From assembly GCA_028871195.1 (NCBI GenBank), contig JAGWNT010000103.1:1-13074 (forward strand): a stretch of DNA of 13,074 nucleotides, in the 5' to 3' direction. Source of the DNA: REEB85 sp018971455. Lineage in GTDB: Bacteria > Pseudomonadota > Alphaproteobacteria > Acetobacterales > Acetobacteraceae. Made by a program: the position numbers and the translations under genes. Position 1 is the stretch's first letter; each line of letters begins with the position of its first letter. This document shows, one piece after another, positions 7,699 to 13,074 of the stretch. Below the pieces are notes generated by a model. The model had not been told where the DNA came from. It saw only the letters and a program-made list of their open reading frames with translations, and did no database searches.

Positions 7699-8675
7699 CG
7701 CACGCCCCCGCCGCGCAGGCCGTCGCGGCCGAGGCGCGGGTCGAGGGCGAGGTAGACCAGATCGACCAGGAAATTGACCACGATCACGCTGCCGGCGAGC
7801 AGCACCACCAGGTCCTGCACCACGATCAGGTCGCGCTGGGCGATCGCCTGGAACACCAGCCGGCCGAGCCCCGGCAGGGTGAAGACGTTCTCGATGATGA
7901 CCGTGCCCGCCAGCAGGAAGGAGAATTGCAGCCCGATGATGGTGACCACGGGAATCAGTGCATTGGGCACCGCGTGGCGCCACAGCGCGGCGCGCTGCGA
8001 AAGCCCCTTGGCGCGCGCGGTGCGCACGTAGTCCTGCCCCAGCGTTTCCAGGACGGCGGAGCGGGTGACGCGCGACAGGATCGCCGCCTGCGGCAGCGCC
8101 AGCGCGAGTGCGGGCAGGATGAGGGCGCGCAGGGCCGGCCACGCCCCGGCACCCCAGCCCGGAAAGCCGCCGGCCGGAAACCACGGCAGGGCCACGGCGA
8201 ACAGCAGCACCAGCAGCAGGCCGAGCCAGAAATTCGGCAAGGCCACGCCGATCTGCGCCACCCCCATCAGCGACACATCGGCGGCCCCGCCGCGGCGCGA
8301 CGCCGCCACGACGCCCACCGGAATGGCGATGCCGGTGGAGAGGAGCACCGACATCACCGCGAGCGGCAGGCTGACCAGCACGCGCTGGCGGATCAGCTCG
8401 GCCACCGGCACGCCATAGGTGTAGCTGGTGCCGAAATCCCCGCGCGCGAGGCCCCAGACCCAGGTGAGGTAGCGGATCCAGGCGGGCCGATCGAGGCCCA
8501 TCTGGTGGCGCAGTGCCGCCAGCGTGTCGGCGCGCGCCGAAGTGTCCAGCATCAGCAGCGCCGGATCGCCGGGCAGCACCTGCAGCACGAGGAACACCAC
8601 CAGGGAAGCGGCCAGCAGGGTCAGCAGGAGCCCCGCCAGCCGCCGCAGCACGAGGCCACCCATGGGGCCACGCAT
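7695..8675 (-). CDS. DppB-type ABC transporter permease
   Basis: This is the first inner-membrane permease of the importer, 326 residues long. It has a long N-terminal hydrophobic segment (about residues 15-33) and then LPGDPALLML and LGLDRP-type sequence, followed by LARGDFGTSYTYGVPVAELI, all typical of DppB/OppB. The EAA loop is at about 214-240 (GQDYVRTARAKGLSQRAALW), and the C-terminus reads VYLALDPRLGRDG. The start at 8675 lies 9 bases after the substrate-binding protein stop. A second in-frame ATG at 8663 is an alternative; neither has a strong ribosome binding site, so translation probably depends on coupling. It overlaps the DppC-like gene by 4 bases. The permease family is certain; the transported compound is not. 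Confidence 0.96.
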   Translation of the reverse strand: MRGPMGGLVLRRLAGLLLTLLAASLVVFLVLQVLPGDPALLMLDTSARADTLAALRHQMGLDRPAWIRYLTWVWGLARGDFGTSYTYGVPVAELIRQRVLVSLPLAVMSVLLSTGIAIPVGVVAASRRGGAADVSLMGVAQIGVALPNFWLGLLLVLLFAVALPWFPAGGFPGWGAGAWPALRALILPALALALPQAAILSRVTRSAVLETLGQDYVRTARAKGLSQRAALWRHAVPNALIPVVTIIGLQFSFLLAGTVIIENVFTLPGLGRLVFQAIAQRDLIVVQDLVVLLAGSVIVVNFLVDLVYLALDPRLGRDGLRGGGVR

Positions 8676-8684
8676 GAGGACGGC

Positions 8685-10163
8685 TCAGTTCGCCCAGTAC
8701 ACGCCGGTCACGTCGTTGGCGAAGATCGGGTTGCTCGTCCACAGCCCGTGCAGCTTGGCGTTCCACACGCCGATCTTGGGCAGGGCGAAGAGGAACACGT
8801 TGGGTTCGTCGGCGGAAAGCTGGCGTTGCAGCTGGCCGGCCAGGTCGAGCCGCAGCTTGTCGTCCACCGCCTCGGTGTAGCGCTTGAACAGCGCGTCATA
8901 GGCTGCCGAGTGGTAATCGAAATAATATTTCGGCCGCGCATAGATATCGAGGTCGCGCGGCTCGACATGGCTGATGATGGTCATGTCGAAATCGCCGTGG
9001 CGGAACACCTGGTCGAGCCATTGCGCCCATTCCACCGGCACCAGCTTGGCGTTGATGCCGACCTGCTGGAGCATCGCCGCGATCACCTCGCCGCCGCGCC
9101 GGGCATAGGGTGGCGGCGGCAGCTTGATGACCATCTGCGTGCCCGGCTTCACGCCGGCCTCAGCCAGCAGCGCGCGCGCCTTGGCCGGGTCGTACGGGTA
9201 GGCGCCGGTCAGGTCCACGAAGCCGGGATCGCCCGGAATGTAGTGCGAGCCGATCGGCGTGCCGTAGCCGCCGAGGGCCGTGATCAACGCCTTGCGGTCG
9301 ATCGCATAGGCCAGCGCCCGGCGTACCCGCACATCGCTGAACGGCTTGCGGCCGTTGTTCAGGGCCAGGATCGTCTTGCCCTCGGTGGTGCCGACGACGA
9401 CCTTGAAGCGCGGATCCTTCCTGATGGCATCCAGCGCCTCGGGGGCGGGAAACAGCGAGAAGGCGTCGATGTCGCCGGCCATCACCGCCGTCGTCGCGGC
9501 CGAAGGATCGGCGATGAAGCGGAACGTCACGCCGGCCAGCTTCGCCGGCGCGCCCCAGTAATGCGGGTTGCGCGCCAGCTCCACGCGGTCGCCCTTGATC
9601 CACTGCTTGAAGATGAACGGCCCGGTGCCCACCGGGTGGGTCTTGTCGTCCTTCACCGAATCAGGCGCCACCATCACCGCCGCGGCCAGCCCCATGCTGA
9701 ACAGGAAGCCGCCGGTCGGCCGCTTCAGCGCCACCACCGCGGTCAGCGGATCGGGGCAGGTGACGCCGGCGATCGGCTCGAAGATCGGCTTCTGGGGGTT
9801 CACGCTGTCCTTGGCGGCGGCGCGGCCGTAGGTGAACTGCACCGTGCTGCAATCGAATTTCTCGCCGTCATGGAATTTCACGCCGGGTTGCAGCTTGAAG
9901 CTGTAGGCCAGCCCGTCCGGCGCCAGCGTCCAGCTCTTCGCCAGCGCCGGCTGAACGGCACCATGCTCGTCGATGCGGGTCAGCCCCTGGTAGATGTTGG
10001 CGTAGGTCACCTCGCTGATCGCCGCCGCGGCGCCGGCCGTGGGGTCGAGGATCGGCGGTTCCAGCACCATGCCGAGCGTCAGCGTGTCCTTCGCATGGGC
10101 GGCGCCGGCGAGGAACATCATGCCGAGCGCGAGCGGCGCCAGGGCAGCGGAAACAGCGCGCAT
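8685..10163 (-). CDS. Periplasmic substrate-binding protein, family 5 (peptide/opine type)
   Basis: This 492-residue protein captures substrate for the adjacent permeases. A signal peptide is clear: a hydrophobic stretch at about residues 5-20 and an AHA cleavage motif ending near residue 24. There is no lipobox cysteine, so the mature protein is a free periplasmic protein. The mature N-terminus DTLTLGMVLEPPILDP and the later VGTGPFIFKQWIKGDRVEL and ARNPHYWG are signatures of SBP_bac_5. A strong AGGAG lies 6 bases before the ATG. It is preceded by a small secreted-protein gene, with a GC-rich hairpin between them. Family 5 members bind peptides, opines, nickel, glutathione and other ligands; sequence alone does not fix which. 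The amidase, oxidoreductase and deacylase around it favour an amide-containing or N-acylated amino compound. Confidence 0.96.
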   Translation of the reverse strand: MRAVSAALAPLALGMMFLAGAAHAKDTLTLGMVLEPPILDPTAGAAAAISEVTYANIYQGLTRIDEHGAVQPALAKSWTLAPDGLAYSFKLQPGVKFHDGEKFDCSTVQFTYGRAAAKDSVNPQKPIFEPIAGVTCPDPLTAVVALKRPTGGFLFSMGLAAAVMVAPDSVKDDKTHPVGTGPFIFKQWIKGDRVELARNPHYWGAPAKLAGVTFRFIADPSAATTAVMAGDIDAFSLFPAPEALDAIRKDPRFKVVVGTTEGKTILALNNGRKPFSDVRVRRALAYAIDRKALITALGGYGTPIGSHYIPGDPGFVDLTGAYPYDPAKARALLAEAGVKPGTQMVIKLPPPPYARRGGEVIAAMLQQVGINAKLVPVEWAQWLDQVFRHGDFDMTIISHVEPRDLDIYARPKYYFDYHSAAYDALFKRYTEAVDDKLRLDLAGQLQRQLSADEPNVFLFALPKIGVWNAKLHGLWTSNPIFANDVTGVYWAN

Positions 10164-10207
10164 GGTGGGCTCCTGCGGATATCAGCGGGCGAACATCACC
10201 AGCGGCC

Positions 10208-10232
10208 GGCGGCGGGGTCAAGGCCCGCCGCC
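10208..10232 (-). promoter_or_regulatory. GC-rich intercistronic hairpin before the substrate-binding protein gene
   Basis: Perfect 9-base arms, GGCGGCGGG and CCCGCCGCC, enclose a 7-base loop. The hairpin begins 8 bases after the small-gene stop on the minus strand and ends 44 bases before the substrate-binding protein start. There is no T-tract after it in either direction, so it is not a canonical intrinsic terminator. It could act as an attenuator, or as an mRNA end-protecting stem that sets different levels for the two genes. Confidence 0.6.
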
Positions 10233-10239
10233 TGAAGGT

Positions 10240-10494
10240 TCAGAGATGCCGGGGGGCCGCGCCCTCGTCGTAATGCCAGAGATTGGCGTTGACGTGGTGC
10301 CAGCGGCCGGCCAGCGAACCGCCGGCGGCATCCTCCCACAGATGCGCGTCCAGCCGCCGCCATTGCGCGGCGGCGTTGGCCTCGCTGGTCAGGCCGACGC
10401 GCAGGATCTCAGCCTGGCTCCCCGCGCCCATCAGCAACGCCGCGCCGAGCAGCGCGCCGCCCCATGTCTTTCGGCCCAATGTCTTTCGGCCCAT
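10240..10494 (-). CDS. Small secreted protein with a duplicated W-x7-W motif, unknown function
   Basis: I do not recognise this 84-residue protein. It is very likely real because AGGAGGG lies 5 bases before the ATG, the best ribosome binding site in the window. The N-terminus is a good Sec signal peptide: basic MGRKTLGRKT, hydrophobic residues 14-25, and SQA at 26-28 as the cleavage motif. The mature part is about 56 residues. It holds two similar units, WRRLDAHLW (45-53) and WHHVNANLW (65-73), spaced exactly 20 residues apart and rich in His, Trp and acidic residues. There is no cysteine. The first mature residues, EILRVGLTSE, resemble the start of mature family-5 binding proteins, so it could be a decayed or truncated copy of one. 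It heads the transporter run, 76 bases before the binding protein gene. Confidence 0.72.
   Translation of the reverse strand: MGRKTLGRKTWGGALLGAALLMGAGSQAEILRVGLTSEANAAAQWRRLDAHLWEDAAGGSLAGRWHHVNANLWHYDEGAAPRHL
10464..10493. repeat. Perfect 15-base tandem duplication at the start of the small gene
   Basis: ATGTCTTTCGGCCCA occurs twice in direct succession (10464-10478 and 10479-10493, plus strand). On the coding (minus) strand it makes the repeated residues GRKTL-GRKTW in the basic part of the signal peptide. The 15-base unit keeps the frame. It looks like a recent slippage or duplication event. Confidence 0.9.
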
Positions 10495-10499
10495 GCAAT

Positions 10500-10506
10500 C
10501 CCTCCT
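10500..10506 (-). promoter_or_regulatory. Strong ribosome binding site of the small secreted-protein gene
   Basis: AGGAGGG lies 5 bases before the ATG at 10494. This is the main reason for accepting this short gene. Its first two bases fall inside the adjacent inverted repeat, so the site could be masked by structure or by a bound protein. Confidence 0.75.
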
Positions 10507-10524
10507 GCATCACGTTTGATGCAG
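10505..10524. promoter_or_regulatory. Perfect 8-4-8 inverted repeat, candidate operator or leader hairpin
   Basis: CTGCATCA and TGATGCAG are perfect inverted arms around the four bases CGTT. The element lies where transcription from the TTGACA box at 10550-10555 would begin and abuts the ribosome binding site of the small secreted-protein gene. It could be the operator of a dimeric repressor or a hairpin in the leader. No regulator gene is nearby to name the protein. Confidence 0.6.
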
Positions 10525-10526
10525 AC

Positions 10527-10555
10527 GGTGCCATGGCCTCTCGTGACCGTGTCAA
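10527..10555 (-). promoter_or_regulatory. Possible promoter for the transporter run: perfect -35, poor -10
   Basis: The minus strand has a perfect TTGACA at 10550-10555. At 16-18 bases beyond it the sequence (TGGCAC, GGCACC or GCACCG) is a poor -10 box. If used, the start site would fall in or next to the 8-4-8 inverted repeat, about 25 bases before the small gene. A weak -10 with a perfect -35 would fit a promoter that needs an activator. Confidence 0.35.
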
Positions 10556-10598
10556 AGCCTCGTTTGCCGCGCACTGCCCGCATCCGGGCCGCACGGCT

Positions 10599-10610
10599 CC
10601 GCAGCTGCGG
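10599..10610. repeat. 12-base perfect palindrome in the divergent intergenic region
   Basis: CCGCAGCTGCGG is self-complementary and lies near the middle of the 239-base gap between the two divergent transcripts. It might be a regulator site. In DNA this GC-rich, short palindromes arise often by chance, so the support is weak. The rest of the gap holds the inverted repeat and candidate promoters listed separately, and no gene that I can support. Confidence 0.25.
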
Positions 10611-10676
10611 CGGCGCCAGCCAGGTCCGGCCTTCCGATCGCGCCCCCCTCCGCCCGTCAATCGGCCAGTGCTGCGG

Positions 10677-10705
10677 TTGACCGGGCGGCCCGCCTCGGCT
10701 TGCAT
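10677..10705 (+). promoter_or_regulatory. Possible promoter for the aminotransferase gene
   Basis: TTGACC (10677-10682), one base from the -35 consensus, is followed after 17 bases by TTGCAT (10700-10705), a weak -10 box with three matches of six. A start site near 10712 would give a leader of about 22 bases before the ATG at 10734. It is offered as a candidate only. Confidence 0.3.
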
Positions 10706-10733
10706 GCGCGGCCTTGCGCAGTGGGGATGTGTG

Positions 10734-11897
10734 ATGAGCCTGATCCGGCCGGATATCGAGACCCTGAAAGACAGCCCGATCGTCGATGTGTGGCGGCTCG
10801 GCTATGGCCGCCCGGAGGTCATCGGCATGTTCGCCGGCGAGCCCGACGTGCCGACGCCGGATTTCATCTGTGCCGCGACGAACCAGGCGCTTGCCCAGGG
10901 GCTCACCTTCTACACCCCCAACCGGGGCATTCCGGCGCTGCGCGAGGCGCTCGGCGAATATCTGCACCGCATCTACGGGGTCAGCATTCCCGAGCACCGC
11001 CTGGCGCTCACCGGCTCGGGCATGAACGCGGTGATGCTGATCGCGCAAGGCATGGTGGCGCCCGGCGACAACGTCATCGCCATCACCCCCTCATGGCCCA
11101 ATATCATGCGCGCCATGCAGATCTGCGGCGCCGCGGTGCGCGAAGTGGCGATGACGGCCGGCGCGGATGGCTGGTCGCTCGATCTGGATGCCGTCTTCGC
11201 CGCCTGCGACGCGCGCACCAAGGTCATCTACCTCGCCTCGCCCGGCAATCCCACCGGCTGGATGATCGGGCGCGAGCAGGCCAGCGCCCTGCTCGCCTTC
11301 GCGCGCAGCCGCGGCATCGCCATCCTCTCCGACGAGGTCTATCACCGCCTGGTCTATGACCGGCCGGTCGCCTTCAGCTTTCTCGACATCGCGCTGCCCG
11401 ACGACCCCGTCTTCGTCGTCAACAGCTTCTCCAAGGCCTGGGCGATGACCGGCTGGCGCCTGGGATGGATCGTCTATCCCGAGGGCTGCACGGCGAGTTT
11501 CGAGAAGCTCATTCAGTTCAACACCTCCGGCGCGCCGGAATTCCTCCAGCACGGCGCCATTGCGGCACTGCGCCATGGCGAGGCTTTCGTCCGCTCCTTC
11601 GCCGAGCGCTGCCGCGGCGGGCGCGAGCTGGTGAATGCCCGCCTCGGACGCATGCAGCGTGTGCGCAACATCCCCAACCAGGGCAGCTTCTACGCCATGT
11701 TCGAAGTCGCCGGCGTGACCGACACGCTGACCTTCTGCAAGCGCGCGGTCGCCGAGGCGCAGATCGGCATGGCGCCGGGCATCGCCTTCGGCCGCGGGGC
11801 GGAGCGCCATATCCGCCTGTGTTACGCCAAGAGCCCGGAATTGCTGACGCAGGCAATGGACCGGCTGGAAGGCTTCGTCGCCGCCTACAGGGAATGA
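10734..11897 (+). CDS. PLP-dependent aminotransferase, class I/II
   Basis: This 387-residue fold-type I enzyme moves an amino group between an amino acid and a 2-oxo acid. The PLP lysine is Lys234 in VNSFSKAWAMTGWRLGW. Asn172 in ASPGNPTG, Asp200 and Tyr203 in ILSDEVYHRLVYD, and Arg361 in HIRLCYAKS (substrate carboxylate) are at their expected places. Tyr60 in LTFYTPNRGIPALREA is also typical. The frame is open 90 codons further upstream to 10464, but that part is low-complexity Arg/Pro-rich sequence overlapping the small gene on the other strand. The start at 10734, preceded by GGGGAT, gives the normal N-terminus. Family members include aspartate, aromatic and valine-pyruvate aminotransferases; the substrate cannot be set from sequence. 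It overlaps the M20 deacylase by 4 bases and diverges from the transporter run. Confidence 0.94.
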   Translation: MSLIRPDIETLKDSPIVDVWRLGYGRPEVIGMFAGEPDVPTPDFICAATNQALAQGLTFYTPNRGIPALREALGEYLHRIYGVSIPEHRLALTGSGMNAVMLIAQGMVAPGDNVIAITPSWPNIMRAMQICGAAVREVAMTAGADGWSLDLDAVFAACDARTKVIYLASPGNPTGWMIGREQASALLAFARSRGIAILSDEVYHRLVYDRPVAFSFLDIALPDDPVFVVNSFSKAWAMTGWRLGWIVYPEGCTASFEKLIQFNTSGAPEFLQHGAIAALRHGEAFVRSFAERCRGGRELVNARLGRMQRVRNIPNQGSFYAMFEVAGVTDTLTFCKRAVAEAQIGMAPGIAFGRGAERHIRLCYAKSPELLTQAMDRLEGFVAAYRE

Positions 11898-13051
11898 CGC
11901 AGCCCGACCCGCGCACGCTGGCATGCCTCGAGCGGCTGATCGGTTTCGACACGGTCAGCCGCAACTCCAACCTCGCCTGCATCGACTGGGCGCGGGCGCA
12001 CATGCAGGCGCACGGCGCGCGCACCCGCATGGACTGGAATGACGATCGCACCAAGGCCAATCTTCTCGCCACCTTCGGCGAGGGCCCGGGCGGCCTCGTG
12101 CTCAGCGGACATGTCGATGTGGTGCCGGTGGACGGCCAGCACTGGGCCAGCGATCCCTTCATGGCATCCATTCGCGACGGGCGCGTCTATGGCCGCGGCG
12201 CCTGCGACATGAAGGGATTCGATGCCGTCGTGCTCGGCCATGTTCCGGACTATGCCGCGGCCCGGCTGCGCCAACCGATCCACGTCGCCCTGACCTATGA
12301 CGAGGAGCTGGGCTGCCTCGGCATCCCGCACCTGATCGCGGCGATGGCCGAGTGGGATGTGCGCCCCGCCTTCTGCATCGTCGGCGAGCCGACTTCGATG
12401 CGCGTGGTGTCGGCGCACAAGGGCGGGCGGGTCTATCGCTGCCAGGTGCGCGGGCGTGCCGCGCATTCCTCCCTGACCCACACCGCCGTCAACGCCATCG
12501 AATACGCGGCCCGCCTCGTCGCGCGCATCCAGGAGATCGGCGAACGCGAATGCCGGCACGGCGCGCGCGCCGATGGGTTCGACGTGCCCTTCACCACCAT
12601 CTCCACGAATCTGTTCGGCGGCGGCAACGGCGCCAACATCGTGCCGGCCGAAGCCGGGTTTCTGTTCGACTACCGCACCATTCCGGGCTTCGACCCCGAG
12701 CGCATCATCGGTGAACTGACCACGCTCGCAGCCGAGCTCAGCGCGACCATGCGGCGCATCGACCCTGATTGCGGCATCGATTTCACCCTGGTCAATGCCA
12801 TCCCGGCGCTGGCGCCGTGCGAGGATGCGCCGATGTTTCGCGCGGCCCTCGCGCTGCTCGCCGACCAGACGGTGGAGAAGGTCGGCTACGGCACCGAGGC
12901 CGGCTTCTTTCAGCAAGGCGGCGTCCCGGCCCTGGTCTGCGGCCCGGGCAGCATCGCGCAGGCCCACAAGGCCGACGAATACGTCGCCCTCGACCAGCTC
13001 GCCGCCTGCGACCGGTTCATCGCGGGCCTGGTGCGCCAGCTCTCGCATTAG
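11894..13051 (+). CDS. M20 metallopeptidase, ArgE-type acetylornithine deacetylase
   Basis: The 385-residue protein belongs to the M20 zinc peptidases and most resembles acetylornithine deacetylase, which removes the acetyl group from N2-acetylornithine. FDTVSRNSNLACIDW near the N-terminus is an ArgE hallmark. The metal and catalytic set is complete: His73 and Asp75 in LSGHVDVVPVDG, Asp105 in YGRGACDMKGFD, Glu137-Glu138 in TYDEELGCLG, Glu165 in VGEPTSM, and His358 in AQAHKADEY. The ATG overlaps the aminotransferase stop as ATGA, so the two are translationally coupled. No other arginine biosynthesis gene is present, and the context is a transporter and amidase. It may therefore deacylate an imported N-acyl amino acid rather than serve arginine synthesis, which is why no argE symbol is given. 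The frame is open upstream inside the aminotransferase, but that part is not coding. Confidence 0.94.
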   Translation: MTQPDPRTLACLERLIGFDTVSRNSNLACIDWARAHMQAHGARTRMDWNDDRTKANLLATFGEGPGGLVLSGHVDVVPVDGQHWASDPFMASIRDGRVYGRGACDMKGFDAVVLGHVPDYAAARLRQPIHVALTYDEELGCLGIPHLIAAMAEWDVRPAFCIVGEPTSMRVVSAHKGGRVYRCQVRGRAAHSSLTHTAVNAIEYAARLVARIQEIGERECRHGARADGFDVPFTTISTNLFGGGNGANIVPAEAGFLFDYRTIPGFDPERIIGELTTLAAELSATMRRIDPDCGIDFTLVNAIPALAPCEDAPMFRAALALLADQTVEKVGYGTEAGFFQQGGVPALVCGPGSIAQAHKADEYVALDQLAACDRFIAGLVRQLSH

Positions 13052-13055
13052 CGCG

Positions 13056-13074
13056 CTAGAGCAACGTCCGATCT
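13056..13074. repeat. Possible left half of a dispersed palindromic repeat, cut by the window edge
   Basis: CTAGAGCAACGTCCGATCT starts 4 bases after the M20 gene stop and runs to the window edge. From memory, similar sequences form one arm of short palindromes scattered between genes in Hyphomicrobiales genomes. The other arm, roughly the reverse complement ending in GCTCTAG, would be just outside. If so it may also act as a transcription terminator or stem at the end of this operon. Confidence 0.4.

Noticed and set aside
7699..8766. An N-terminal extension of the DppC-like permease
   Set aside because: It is an out-of-frame reading of the DppB-like gene with shadow composition. The ATG at 7698 forms the usual ATGA overlap.
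7926..10235. A 769-codon open frame on the plus strand opposite the permease and binding protein genes
   Set aside because: The translation is rich in Arg, His, Gln and Gly with no domain signal, and it lies antisense to genes with clear family motifs. It is a composition shadow. The long antisense frame at 5525-6799 is rejected for the same reason.
10464..10733. A 90-residue N-terminal extension of the aminotransferase
   Set aside because: The stretch is Arg/Pro/Ala-rich, overlaps the small secreted gene on the other strand, and is outside the normal aminotransferase N-terminus. The start at 10734 fits the family.
1..13074. tRNA, rRNA, CRISPR array, insertion sequence, prophage or toxin-antitoxin genes
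   Set aside because: I saw no array of spaced repeats, no transposase or integrase motifs, and no RNA gene pattern. Except for the 239-base gap at 10495-10733, gaps are under 100 bases.

Overview
The window is very GC-rich, densely packed chromosomal DNA. It looks like an alphaproteobacterium, probably of the order Hyphomicrobiales. The base is strong G/C use at third codon positions, the yajC/DUF815 pairing, an ArgE of the alphaproteobacterial type, and a right-hand edge that resembles a dispersed palindromic repeat of that order. This placement is an inference; no rRNA or other phylogenetic marker is present. There are no tRNAs, CRISPR arrays, transposases, phage genes or recognisable transcription regulators.

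Layout. (1) Positions 1-933, plus strand: a CHAD-domain protein whose beginning lies outside the window. (2) Positions 965-2291: yajC on the minus strand and a DUF815 AAA-type ATPase on the plus strand, diverging from an 82-base gap with a good sigma70-like promoter for yajC. (3) Positions 2355-4306, plus strand: alanine dehydrogenase and tryptophan 2,3-dioxygenase, 5 bases apart. (4) Positions 4308-10494, minus strand: a six-gene run of a small secreted protein, a family-5 substrate-binding protein, DppB-like and DppC-like permeases, an amidase-signature hydrolase and a FOXRED1-like FAD oxidoreductase. Most junctions overlap or are very short. (5) Positions 10734-13051, plus strand: a PLP aminotransferase and an ArgE-type M20 deacylase, overlapping by 4 bases.

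How they may work together. Ald and KynA make sense as a pair because kynureninase, downstream of KynA, releases alanine that Ald can deaminate; kynureninase and formamidase are not in the window. The minus-strand run and the divergent aminotransferase/deacylase pair share a 239-base intergenic region. That region has a perfect 8-4-8 inverted repeat abutting a strong ribosome binding site. Together they look like an uptake-and-breakdown module for an amide or N-acylated amino compound: import, amide hydrolysis, deacylation, oxidation or transamination. The substrate is unknown, and the importer has no ATPase genes beside it.

I see no unmistakably new system. The parts most worth following up are the small secreted protein with its W-x7-W repeat, the inverted repeat in its leader, and the uncharacterised module around it. 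Long antisense ORFs of several hundred codons run through most genes and are judged to be GC-composition shadows.
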